DNA of 38,126 bases. It comes from Caulobacter sp. CCH9-E1 (GTDB lineage: Bacteria > Pseudomonadota > Alphaproteobacteria > Caulobacterales > Caulobacteraceae). The notes under the pieces were generated by a model. It ran no database searches and was not told where the DNA came from. It saw only the letters and a program-made list of their open reading frames with translations. The stretch is taken from contig NZ_LSJA01000086.1 of NCBI RefSeq assembly GCF_001556515.1, positions 1 through 38,126 on the forward strand. The letters are read 5' to 3'. Both the position numbers and the translations under genes were made by a program. This document shows positions 8,232 to 16,654 of the stretch, in pieces; the first letter of the stretch is position 1, and each line of letters starts with the position of its first letter.

Positions 8232-9680
8232 TCATTGCGGACGGACGGGGTTGGCGGGCGGCTCGTCGGGGGGCGAGGCGGCGGCGCGACGATTGGCCTT
8301 CATCGCCCCGATCACCAGCTCGCCGATCACCAGGGTGACGACCACGCCGCCCAGAATCGGACCGGTTTTGCTCCAGTCGACCGCCGCGCCGGGGACCCAC
8401 AGGAAGAGGACGATCGCCTGGAGAATGAACAGGGTGCAGAGCCCAGCCAGGATCGCCGCGCCCAAGCGACCGCCGGGAACGCGATAGGGGCGGGGCGTGG
8501 CCGGATCCTTGCGGCGCAGGGTCAGAAAGGCGGGGAACAGGGCCAGATAGGGAAGCAGGAAGATCACCGAGCTGAAGGCGAACAGCGACCAGAACAGATC
8601 CTCGGCGCTGCGGGCCAGGACGCCGTAGGCGATGATCACCGCGGTCGAGACCAAGCCGGTGAGCAGATAGGCCCCGATCGGAGTCTGGTTGGACTGGCGT
8701 TGCCAGCCGAAAATCTTGGGCAACTCGCCGTCCGCCGCCGCAGCCTGGGCGGTGCGGTTGGCGCCCATCGACCAGGTCACCAGATTGGCCAGGATGGTGA
8801 ACACCGCGGCCGCCCCGAGCACGCTGACGATCAGGTCCAGGCCCGGCGCGCCGGCGAGCAGCGAACGCAGGGTGTCCAGCAGCCCCTTGATCAGCCCTAT
8901 GTCGTTGATGGGCAGGGCGACCAGAATGCCGAAGGTGGCTAGCAGATAGAAGGCCGAAATCAGCAGGCCCGCGGTGATGACTGCGATGGGCACGTCGCGC
9001 CCCGGATTGCGCATCTCCTCGCCTGCGCCCGACACCAGTTCAAAGCCCATGAAGTTGTAGACGATGACCGGGAGGAACCCCAGGCCGGCTCCCCATTGCG
9101 GAGTCAGGGCGTGTAGCGATAGGTCGTTGGCCGCGCCACGGGTCACCAGAACATAGATCCCCGCGCCGCCGATCAGCAGCATGATGCCCGCCTTGATGAA
9201 GGCCCCGAGATTGGGCACCCACTTGGCGGTCGCGAGGCTCGTGATCCCGATCAGGACCGTCAGCCAGGTCGCGCCGACGCCGATCAGGATCTTGCTCCAC
9301 AGACCCATCTCCACGCCGGTGATCTGTGCCACCAGCCCTGCCAGGAGGATGTAGCCGGACGGCATCCACAGGGCGACATTGACCCAGTAGTACCAAGTTG
9401 TCCGCGCCGCCCAGCGATCGCCGAAGGCGCGCCGGATCCAGGTCTGGATGCCGCCTTCGCCAGGATAGGCCGCGCCCAGTTCGGCGGTGATCAGCCCGTA
9501 CGGGATGAAAAACAGCCCAAAGGTGATCACCCACCAAGTGAGGGCCGAGGCCCCGATGGCCGCCGAGGCGGCCAGGGTGTCGATGACCAGGATGGCGCAG
9601 ACGGTGAACAGCGTCACGTCAAGCAAGCCCATGACGCGCGCGAAACGCGGGCGGGACGGGGCGATGGGAGATGTGGCCAT
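8232..9680 (-). CDS. APC-family amino acid/amine permease, likely agmatine-putrescine transporter
   Basis: A 482-residue membrane protein with about twelve hydrophobic helices and the N-terminal APC signature ([21 protein letters not shown]); [11 protein letters not shown] lies between helices, as in amino acid antiporters. The C-terminal tail is polar ([13 protein letters not shown]). APC members exchange amino acids or polyamines across the inner membrane. In the enterococcal operon the gene in the same position (aguD) encodes the agmatine/putrescine antiporter, so that role is inferred here from position, not from sequence-specific residues. It starts 3 bp after the carbamoyltransferase stop, with a GGAGG ribosome site inside that gene, so translation is coupled. 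A glutamate or GABA antiporter cannot be excluded. Confidence 0.82.
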   Translation of the reverse strand: MATSPIAPSRPRFARVMGLLDVTLFTVCAILVIDTLAASAAIGASALTWWVITFGLFFIPYGLITAELGAAYPGEGGIQTWIRRAFGDRWAARTTWYYWVNVALWMPSGYILLAGLVAQITGVEMGLWSKILIGVGATWLTVLIGITSLATAKWVPNLGAFIKAGIMLLIGGAGIYVLVTRGAANDLSLHALTPQWGAGLGFLPVIVYNFMGFELVSGAGEEMRNPGRDVPIAVITAGLLISAFYLLATFGILVALPINDIGLIKGLLDTLRSLLAGAPGLDLIVSVLGAAAVFTILANLVTWSMGANRTAQAAAADGELPKIFGWQRQSNQTPIGAYLLTGLVSTAVIIAYGVLARSAEDLFWSLFAFSSVIFLLPYLALFPAFLTLRRKDPATPRPYRVPGGRLGAAILAGLCTLFILQAIVLFLWVPGAAVDWSKTGPILGGVVVTLVIGELVIGAMKANRRAAASPPDEPPANPVRPQ

Positions 9681-9683
9681 GGC

Positions 9684-10730
9684 TCAGGCCTCCGGCGGAG
9701 CGACGGGCGTGGCCGCCCCGGTCAGTTGATGGTCGTTCAGGAAGGCGTCGATCACATGCGCATGCTGGGCCGAGCGCCTGGCGGACGGAAGTTTCAGATG
9801 TGGGCGCACAAAGGCCACGAGGATGGCCTTCTCGGCGTGCAGGCGGTTCTCGGCTTGGTCGTAGATGATGGCCCTGGGCCCATCCATGACCGCATCGGTG
9901 ACCTCCACCCCGCGCGAGGCGGGCAGGCAGTGCATAAACTTGGCATGGGGCGGCGCCTTGGCCAGCAAGGCGTCATTGATCTGGTAGCGGGGCATGAAGG
10001 CGGCCTGGCGTTCGGGGATTTCGGCCTCCTGGCCGACCCACCACCAAAGGTCGGTGTAGACGAAATCGGCCTCGGCGACGGCCAGGGCCGGATCGTCAGT
10101 CACCCACAGCCGACCGCCTGACTGGGCGCAATTGTCGCGCGCGATCGACTGCCAGGCCTCTGGCGCCTGGTAACGTGGCGGGGCGCAATGGACGAACGCC
10201 ATGCCCATCTGGGTGCAGATCATCATCAATGAGGAGCAGACATTGGTCGCATCGCCGATGAAGGCGACCGTGAGCGCCTCAAGCGGCTTTCCGACCGGGC
10301 GGTGCTCGCGCATGGTGAAGACGTCGCACAGCACCTGGGTGGGATGGTTGTAATCGGTCAGCCCGTTGATGACCGGCACGGAGGCGTAGCGGGCCAGCTC
10401 GGTGACCGTGGCGTGCTTGAGGGTGCGCGCCTCGATGGCGTCGACCATGCGGCTGATCACCCGCGCCGAATCCTTGATGCTTTCGCGCACACCCAGATGG
10501 ATTTCGCCGGGCTTCAGATAGAGCGCATGGCCGCCCAGCTTGGTCATCGCCACCTCGAACGAGATGCGCGTGCGGGTCGAAGGCTCTTCGAAAATCATGC
10601 CCAGGGACGCGCCGGCCAGCAGTGGGGGCAGGGCGCGCTCGCGGTCGGCCGTCTTCAGCAGGCCGATGAGATCCATCAACCAGACCAGCTCGGTCTTGGT
10701 GAAGTTCTGGGTGTCGATGAAATGCCGCAC
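9684..10730 (-). CDS. ptcA: Putrescine carbamoyltransferase
   Basis: A 348-residue transcarbamylase that phosphorolyses N-carbamoylputrescine to putrescine and carbamoyl phosphate. The carbamoyl-phosphate site is intact: STRTRIS at residues 51-57, HPTQ at 129-132 and HCLPA at 267-271. The ornithine-carbamoyltransferase SMG loop is absent; the equivalent stretch reads DLWWWVGQE (about 227-235), which fits a side chain lacking a carboxylate (putrescine rather than ornithine). The C-terminus carries an extra helix-like extension (ARRSAQHAHVIDAFLN), as reported for putrescine carbamoyltransferases. The start is GTG at 10730 with a GAGG ribosome site. It is the first gene of the operon, equivalent to aguB of Enterococcus. 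Catabolic ornithine carbamoyltransferase is the alternative, but agmatine deiminase next door argues against it. Confidence 0.9.
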   Translation of the reverse strand: MRHFIDTQNFTKTELVWLMDLIGLLKTADRERALPPLLAGASLGMIFEEPSTRTRISFEVAMTKLGGHALYLKPGEIHLGVRESIKDSARVISRMVDAIEARTLKHATVTELARYASVPVINGLTDYNHPTQVLCDVFTMREHRPVGKPLEALTVAFIGDATNVCSSLMMICTQMGMAFVHCAPPRYQAPEAWQSIARDNCAQSGGRLWVTDDPALAVAEADFVYTDLWWWVGQEAEIPERQAAFMPRYQINDALLAKAPPHAKFMHCLPASRGVEVTDAVMDGPRAIIYDQAENRLHAEKAILVAFVRPHLKLPSARRSAQHAHVIDAFLNDHQLTGAATPVAPPEA

Positions 10731-11141
10731 GGCGAGCCTCGCAAGAGGATGATCGCCCCCAGTCTAGGCGCGGCCCGAGGCCGACCAACTGATCTGCATC
10801 AAACGGCATGGGGCTCTTTTCTCCCATCGCCGACGGCGCTGGAGGCGCAACTGATCGACACGACGGGAGATCATAGGATCCCCCCCTGTCGGCGCCCCGG
10901 AGAACAGCATCGCCGCTCTTGAACGTCCGTCTCATTTGGCTGCGGCGTAAGTCGCGCCGGGCAGTCTTGCGCATGAAGAGCGGGGCGGTGTCGCCGCGTA
11001 GAGTCTCCTACGCGTCCAGTGGTTCGTGACCGTCTCGTCGGCGTCGCGATGCTCCGGCGAGGCGTCGAACGCCCGCAGCACGCTGCGATGATTTCTTCGA
11101 TCTCTGACGCAGGCCTACGCCGTCGCGGGAATCTGGCTTAC
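10731..11141. other. Divergent control region, agmatine operon / tandem TetR
   Basis: About 410 bp between divergent genes, presumably holding both promoters. The only strong symmetry seen is the 20-bp palindrome at 10995-11014. Open frames here look like artefacts. Confidence 0.6.
10995..11014. promoter_or_regulatory. Candidate operator palindrome for the tandem TetR regulator
   Basis: CGCGTAG-AGTCTC-CTACGCG has perfect 7-bp arms and a 6-bp spacer, the size and layout of many TetR operators. It lies 127 bp upstream of the regulator start and 264 bp upstream of the carbamoyltransferase start. The role is inferred from symmetry and location only. Confidence 0.45.
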
Positions 11142-12443
11142 ATGTCGGCCATGCCCGCACGATCAGTCCCGATGGCCGTCCCTGCTTCGGACCGCGACGA
11201 CGCGCGGGCGCGCGCAGTGATCGCCGCCATGGACATTGTCGCCAGGGAGGGGTTGGCGTCGCTGTCGGTGCGCGACCTCGCAGCGGCGATCGGCAAGAGC
11301 ACGACCGTCATCTTCAATCTCTTCCAGACAAAGGCCGGGGTGCTAGCCGCCATGGTCGAGGCGGCGATGGCGGAGGATCTGGCCTTCCATGACGCCTTCC
11401 TGTCCCAAGTCGACGGCCTGGCCCTGGACCAGCGGCGGGTGGTCGACATCACGGCGCGCTACGTCCTGGCCCGCGCGGAGGCCTCGGCGCGTTTCGCGCG
11501 GATCTGGGAAGAGGTCCTGATCGATCCCGAGGCCGCCCAGGCGGTGCGCGAGCCCCTTGCGCGCTGGCTCGACATGCGGCGAAGCAAGCTGGGCGGACTA
11601 CTGGCCGGCGACGTGCGGCTGGCGCGGCTCGGCGCCGTCTATCTGCCCTATCTGCTGATGGAGGAGCTCTACGCCGCGGCCCTGGCCCACAGGCTCGACT
11701 ACGAACTGCTTCTGCGCGAGAGCCTGGAGGGGCTGGTGGCCATGGCGTTCGGCGAGCCGTCGGGCGGCGAGGCCAAGGTCGCGCAATGGTTCACCGACGC
11801 CCTGGTGCTGCCCGAGCCGCCCAGCAAACGGTACGCGGCGCAGTCGGTGAAGATGCGTCTGCTGGACATCGCCGCCGACCAGATCCTGGAACGGGGAATC
11901 GGGGCGGTTACCAACCGCACGGTGACCCAGGCGGCCGGGGTCTCGACCTCAACCATCCTGTACCATTTCGCGGATATGCGCTCGTTCCTGGCCGAGGCGA
12001 TATGGCACAGCGTGTTTCGCGAAATCCCCGACTATCTGGACACCCGCAGCCCTCGCGACCGCGAGCGGCCGGCCGACCTGGAGGGTCTAGCGGCGCTGCT
12101 GGCGCCGACGCTGCGGCCGGGATCGTCGGACGATCCGGGGCGCGCCGGTTTCTACGTCAAGTATGCCCGCTTGATCGCGCAGATTTGCCTGATCGCCCGG
12201 CGCGACGCCGCCTTCGAGAACATGGCCATGCTGCTCCGCGGTCCCGAGGGCGGGGGCACCTATGCTCGGCGCGAGGCGGTCTGGCCGCCAATGTTCGACA
12301 TGACTCGCCTCGGCGCCATGCGCTTCGCGATCTGGATCAAGGGCTCGGCCCTATTGAGCGCGGCCTTCCCCGACACCGAGGCCCCTGGGGCGGAGGCGCG
12401 ACTTGGCGCGGCGGCGCTAGCCCTTGTGCCCGTAACCGCGTAG
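11142..12443 (+). CDS. Tandem TetR transcriptional regulator (two fused TetR units)
   Basis: A 433-residue protein that reads as two TetR repressors end to end. The first DNA-binding domain spans about residues 22-78 (LSVRDLAAAIGKSTTVIFNLFQTK) and is followed by an all-helical ligand domain to about 225. A second helix-turn-helix follows at about 236-293 (VTNRTVTQAAGVSTSTILYHFAD), with its own helical domain to the end. Normal TetR proteins are about 200 residues with one such domain. The ATG at 11142 places the usual short lead before the first helix; ATG 11088 is an alternative. It is divergent from the agmatine operon, so it may control that operon; it is also 175 bp upstream of a TonB receptor gene on the same strand. 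Its ligand is unknown. Confidence 0.85.
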   Translation: MSAMPARSVPMAVPASDRDDARARAVIAAMDIVAREGLASLSVRDLAAAIGKSTTVIFNLFQTKAGVLAAMVEAAMAEDLAFHDAFLSQVDGLALDQRRVVDITARYVLARAEASARFARIWEEVLIDPEAAQAVREPLARWLDMRRSKLGGLLAGDVRLARLGAVYLPYLLMEELYAAALAHRLDYELLLRESLEGLVAMAFGEPSGGEAKVAQWFTDALVLPEPPSKRYAAQSVKMRLLDIAADQILERGIGAVTNRTVTQAAGVSTSTILYHFADMRSFLAEAIWHSVFREIPDYLDTRSPRDRERPADLEGLAALLAPTLRPGSSDDPGRAGFYVKYARLIAQICLIARRDAAFENMAMLLRGPEGGGTYARREAVWPPMFDMTRLGAMRFAIWIKGSALLSAAFPDTEAPGAEARLGAAALALVPVTA

Positions 12444-12583
12444 CGCGTCGAACGAACGATATTATTCCATTCACGCAGTCACCCTTGGATCCGCTAGAAG
12501 GCGGATGAATGAGTTCCTTTGTAGGGCTTTCATCAAAGCGACATGGGCCGCTCCTATATCCCCTCGATGTCGAACAACTGATT

Positions 12584-12607
12584 TTTCCGACCACTTGTCG
12601 TCGGAAA
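12584..12607. promoter_or_regulatory. Perfect inverted repeat before the TonB receptor start
   Basis: TTTCCGAC-CACTTGTC-GTCGGAAA has perfect 8-bp arms and an 8-bp spacer. It ends 11 bp before the ATG and directly abuts the ribosome site (GAGGGGG). It could be an operator, or an mRNA hairpin that controls access to the ribosome site. Confidence 0.45.
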
Positions 12608-12618
12608 GAGGGGGCGTG

Positions 12619-14883
12619 ATGCGTGTACTGTCAAAAGTGAAATTCGTGGCCCTGCTGATGGGAAGCGCCGCGATCTTCGCGGGGCCCGCCATGGCGGCCG
12701 ACGCGGTTGCTCCGACTGCGGACGAGGCCGGCTCCAACCGTCTGGACGAGGTCACGGTGACGGCGCGCCGCCGCGCCGAATCCGAACAGAAGGTCGCCGC
12801 CGCCCTGACCGTGGTCAGCGGCGCCGAACTGGACCGCCGCAACATCCAGACCGTCAACGACCTGGAGAACAGCGTCCCGAACCTGGAAGTCACCAGCCAA
12901 CTGGGCGGCGGCCAGCCGCAGTTCCGCATCCGCGGCGTCGGCCTGACCGACTACGCCGCCAACAACACCGGCACCGTCGGCGTCTATGTCGATGAGGTGG
13001 CCTATCCCTACGGCTCGATGACACAGGGCGCGCTGTTTGACGTGGCCCGCATCGAAGTGCTGCGCGGTCCGCAGGGCATCCTCTACGGTCGCAACACCAC
13101 CGGCGGCGCAGTCAGCGTCATCACCAACGCCCCGACCCGGACCTTCGACGCCGGCCTGACCGCCTCGTACGGCCGCTTCGACGCCGCTCATGTCGACGGG
13201 TTCGTCTCGGGTCCGTTGACCGAGACCCTGTCGGCCCGCCTGGCCATGACCACCGACCAGGGCGGCGCCTGGCAGTACAATCGCGACACCCATGAGAAGC
13301 TGGGCGACAAGGACCGCTTCGCCGCCCGCCTGAAGCTCGACTGGAAGCCGAGCGACGTCACCGAGATCGACGGCTCGCTGCGCTACAACCGCGACAAGTC
13401 CGACGGCCTGGGCCTGCGTCTGGTCACCCGTCCGTTCCAGTCACATAACTACGCGCCGATCGGCAAGCTCTACCCGATCGACAGCGACCCCCGGATCACC
13501 GGCTGGGGCATCACGCCCTTCTTCGCAAATCTGATCGGCGCCCCGACCAACGCCAAGCCGTTCCGCGACAACGAGGGCGTCGGCGTCAACGCCCGTCTGC
13601 GCCACGACTTCGGCTGGGCCGCCCTGACGGCGGTGGTCGGCTACGAGACGTTCAAGCGCCGCGAGTTCAACGACTGGGACGCCACGGCCTCGAACGAGGC
13701 CGGCACCTTCTTCTTCAACGACATCGACACCCTGTCGCAGGAAGTGCGTCTGACCTCGCGCGGCGACCAGAAGTTCCGCTGGCTGACCGGCCTCTACCAT
13801 TCGACCGAAACCGTCGACGGCGGCTTCTATTCGGACTTCTCTGAGGCCTCGACTCTGAAGAACTGGTTCTCGACCACCTACAAGCAGGACGTCGAGACCA
13901 CTGGCGTGTTCTTCAACCTCGACTATGACCTGACCAGCCGCCTCACCCTGTCGGGCGGCCTGCGCTACGAGGACGAGACCCGCGAGCTCAAGGGTTTCAA
14001 GACGGAGATCATCGCGCCGGTCTATTCCCGCCTGGCCAACACCAACAAGGACCGCCACATGGGCGAGTGGTCCGGCAAGGTGGGCGGCGAGTACCGTTTC
14101 AGCGACACCGTGCTGACCTATGCCAGCGTGGCCCGCGGCGTGAAGTCGGGCGGCTTCACCACCTACAACAGCGGCTTGCCTTCGCAGCTCGATCCGTTTG
14201 ATCCCGAGAAGCTGATCGCCTACGAGGCCGGCCTCCGCTCGGAGTTCTTCGACCGTCGCCTGCGCGTCAACCTCGCCGGCTTCTATTACGACTACCGCGA
14301 CCAGCAGTTGCAGGGCGTGCTCTACACCCAGACCGGCCGGGTGGGGCGGATCATCAACATTCCGAAGTCGCACATCCAGGGCGGCGAGCTGGAGATCACC
14401 TGGAAGCCGACCGCGCGCCTGACCATCAGCCAGTCGCTGGGCTACAAGTTCGGCCGCTACGACGAGTTCTTCTTCGTCAACGCCGCCGCCACCGAGGCCG
14501 CCAAGGATCCGGTCACCGGCCAGTACAACAAGATCATCTACAGCGACCGTTCGGGCGAGCGCCTGCCGTTCCCGCGCGCCGACTACAAGGGCGCCATCAG
14601 CTATGTGATGGACGTCGGGTCCTGGGAGGTCGAGGCCGAGACCAACTACAACTACCGCAGCGACATGTTCAGCACCTCGTCAAACTCGGTAATCGGCGAC
14701 TACTGGCTGTTCAACGCCAGCCTGACGGCCCGGCCGGCCAACGGCAAATATTCGGTCGGCGTCTGGGTCAACAACGCCACGAACGACTATTTCGAAGAAA
14801 CCCGCAACGCATTCATCTCGGCCGCCACGGCGTCGCCGCACGAGCCGCGAACCTATGGCGTCCGGTTGACCTGGCGCTACTAG
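12619..14883 (+). CDS. TonB-dependent receptor
   Basis: A 754-residue outer-membrane receptor. It has a signal peptide (about residues 1-26, ending PAMAA), a TonB-box-like segment (LDEVTVTARRR), a plug domain (about 45-165, with FRIRGVGLTDYAANNTGTVG and RIEVLRGPQGILYGRNTTGG) and a long barrel ending in Tyr (VRLTWRY). The plug style is that of the large FpvA/pesticin-like receptor family common in Caulobacterales and sphingomonads, whose members import many substrates other than iron. The ATG at 12619 follows GAAAGAGGGGG; the longer frame from 12505 lacks a signal peptide at its start. Two PhoD phosphatases follow on the same strand, so the ligand may be phosphorylated or released by them. No Fur-like box was seen. 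Confidence 0.9.
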   Translation: MRVLSKVKFVALLMGSAAIFAGPAMAADAVAPTADEAGSNRLDEVTVTARRRAESEQKVAAALTVVSGAELDRRNIQTVNDLENSVPNLEVTSQLGGGQPQFRIRGVGLTDYAANNTGTVGVYVDEVAYPYGSMTQGALFDVARIEVLRGPQGILYGRNTTGGAVSVITNAPTRTFDAGLTASYGRFDAAHVDGFVSGPLTETLSARLAMTTDQGGAWQYNRDTHEKLGDKDRFAARLKLDWKPSDVTEIDGSLRYNRDKSDGLGLRLVTRPFQSHNYAPIGKLYPIDSDPRITGWGITPFFANLIGAPTNAKPFRDNEGVGVNARLRHDFGWAALTAVVGYETFKRREFNDWDATASNEAGTFFFNDIDTLSQEVRLTSRGDQKFRWLTGLYHSTETVDGGFYSDFSEASTLKNWFSTTYKQDVETTGVFFNLDYDLTSRLTLSGGLRYEDETRELKGFKTEIIAPVYSRLANTNKDRHMGEWSGKVGGEYRFSDTVLTYASVARGVKSGGFTTYNSGLPSQLDPFDPEKLIAYEAGLRSEFFDRRLRVNLAGFYYDYRDQQLQGVLYTQTGRVGRIINIPKSHIQGGELEITWKPTARLTISQSLGYKFGRYDEFFFVNAAATEAAKDPVTGQYNKIIYSDRSGERLPFPRADYKGAISYVMDVGSWEVEAETNYNYRSDMFSTSSNSVIGDYWLFNASLTARPANGKYSVGVWVNNATNDYFEETRNAFISAATASPHEPRTYGVRLTWRY

Positions 14884-15038
14884 GGCTTTTGTTCTGACGC
14901 ATTTTCTGACGAAGAACCGGTATCTGTTTCTTCCGAAAATGCCCTACTCGACGGCCGTTTCCCCTTCGGCCATCGGCCTCGCCGCGGCGCCCGTCTTCGC
15001 GTCGCGGCGAGGTCTCCTTGTTTCGGATTGGAGCTCTC

Positions 15039-16646
15039 ATGACGGTCGATCGCAGACAGGTCGTCGGTTCGAGCCTGGCCCTGGGGGCCGCGACGCTGGC
15101 GACGGCCGCGCGGGCGAGCGAGGCCGCCTTTCGTCACGGCGTGGCCAGCGGCGAGCCGGGCCCCGATCGCCTGCTGCTGTGGACCCGCGTCACCGGACTG
15201 GGCGAGGCCGCCGGCCACTGGCGGATCGCCACGGACCCGGCCATGCGCCATGTCGTGGGGGAGGGGCGGTTCATGGCCCTCGCCGAGCGTGACTTCACGG
15301 TCAAGGCCATGGCGACGGGCCTGACGCCGGCCACCGACTACTGGTACCAGTTCGAGGCGGAGGGCCAGCGCTCGCCGGTCGGCCGGGCCCGCACCCTGCC
15401 GGTGGGACGCACCGACCAGCTCGACCTCGTGGTCGCCTGCTGCGCCATGTACACCATGGGCTATTTCCAGGCCTATCGCGCCATCGCCGAGCGCCCGAAT
15501 CTGGACGCGGTGCTGTTCGTCGGCGACTACATTTACGAGTACGGCGCCTCGACCTATCCGGGCCTCGACACCCTGCGCCAGGCCGATCCGCCGCGCGACA
15601 CCGTCACTCTCGACGACTATCGCCGCCGCTTCGCCCAGGCGCGAACGGACGCCGACCTGCAGGCCGCCCACCAGCGGGCGGCGTGGATCTGCACCTGGGA
15701 CGACCACGAGATCGCCAACGACGACTGGATGCACGGGGCCCAGCATCACGACCCGGCCAAGGACGGGGATTGGGAGGCCCGCAAGGCCGCCGCCGTGCGC
15801 GCCTATTACGAGTGGATGCCGATCCGCGATCCCGATCCGGCCGATCCCTACGCCATCCAACGGGCGGTCGCGTTCGGAGATCTGGCCACCTTGATCGTTC
15901 CCGAGACCCGCCTGAAGGCGCGCGAGGCTCAGCTCACCTTACCCAAGGACCTGGACCGCCTGCCGGACGGACGCCCCGATCTCGAAGGCTTCCGGCGTAA
16001 GATCGCTGATCCGGATCGCCGCATGCTGGGGCGCCAGCAGGTGGACTGGATCGGGGCCGAGATGCGCGGCTCCGTCGCCGCCGGACGGCCCTGGGTCCTC
16101 TTGGGCAGCGCTACGGTGATGGCTGACTACGCCTATCCGGACATGAGCCGCTGGGCCCCGGCCTCGGGCGCCCTGAAAGGCTTCTTCGAGCTGACCAAGC
16201 TCGACCTGCCGCTGTTGAACCTCGACGCCTGGTCGGGCTATGCAGCCGAGCGCCAGCGGATCTACGACGCCATCCGCGCCAGCGGCGCGCGCACGGTGGT
16301 GCTGTCGGGCGACAGCCACATGGCCTTCCTCAACGAACTGCATGACGAAAAGGGCCGAGTGGCGGTGGAGCTGTCGACCAGCACCTTGACCGGGCCGTCG
16401 CTGGGCGTGGTCCTGGCCATGAAGGAGGCTCCGTTCGGCGAGCGGGTGGCCGAGCGTAACCGCGATGTCGTCTGGTGCGATCACCTGGCGATCGGCTTCG
16501 TCGCCGTCCACGTCACCCGCGACGCGGTCGAGGCCAGCTTCGTCAGCGTCACCGATCCGCGCGTCCCCAATTCTCCGACCCCGGTGCGGCGGCGCGTGCG
16601 CGCCACCGCCGAGGCCAAGGGCGTCAGCGCCTGGAGCCAACTCTAG
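15039..16646 (+). CDS. PhoD-family alkaline phosphatase/phosphodiesterase, first copy
   Basis: A 535-residue secreted metallo-phosphatase. The leader has a Tat-like motif (DRRQVVGSSL) and ends near ARAS. An N-terminal fibronectin-like domain (about residues 30-125, HGVASGEPGPDRLLLWTRV) is followed by the PhoD catalytic domain: VACCAMYTMGYFQ (candidate Fe-ligand Cys), FVGDYIYEYG, TWDDHEIANDDW and VVLSGDSHMAF, the usual Fe/Ca ligand motifs of B. subtilis PhoD. PhoD enzymes hydrolyse phosphate mono- and diesters in the periplasm. The ATG at 15039 has GGAG 6-9 bases upstream. It lies 155 bp after the TonB receptor and 8 bp before a second PhoD gene. Substrate unknown. Confidence 0.88.
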   Translation: MTVDRRQVVGSSLALGAATLATAARASEAAFRHGVASGEPGPDRLLLWTRVTGLGEAAGHWRIATDPAMRHVVGEGRFMALAERDFTVKAMATGLTPATDYWYQFEAEGQRSPVGRARTLPVGRTDQLDLVVACCAMYTMGYFQAYRAIAERPNLDAVLFVGDYIYEYGASTYPGLDTLRQADPPRDTVTLDDYRRRFAQARTDADLQAAHQRAAWICTWDDHEIANDDWMHGAQHHDPAKDGDWEARKAAAVRAYYEWMPIRDPDPADPYAIQRAVAFGDLATLIVPETRLKAREAQLTLPKDLDRLPDGRPDLEGFRRKIADPDRRMLGRQQVDWIGAEMRGSVAAGRPWVLLGSATVMADYAYPDMSRWAPASGALKGFFELTKLDLPLLNLDAWSGYAAERQRIYDAIRASGARTVVLSGDSHMAFLNELHDEKGRVAVELSTSTLTGPSLGVVLAMKEAPFGERVAERNRDVVWCDHLAIGFVAVHVTRDAVEASFVSVTDPRVPNSPTPVRRRVRATAEAKGVSAWSQL

Positions 16647-16654
16647 GATATCCC

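Noticed and set aside
6180..10730. Arginine deiminase (ADI) pathway
   Set aside because: Carbamate kinase and a carbamoyltransferase are shared with that pathway, but the deiminase has agmatine deiminase motifs and the transferase lacks the ornithine SMG loop.
13441..14373. 310-residue minus-strand frame opposite the second TonB receptor
   Set aside because: Antisense artefact with no motif; the plus-strand receptor is unambiguous.
14884..15038. Terminator between the TonB receptor and the first PhoD gene
   Set aside because: Only a weak GGCCG/CGGCC pairing and a short TTCTGACG direct repeat are present; no convincing stem with a T-run, so read-through into the PhoD genes is possible.
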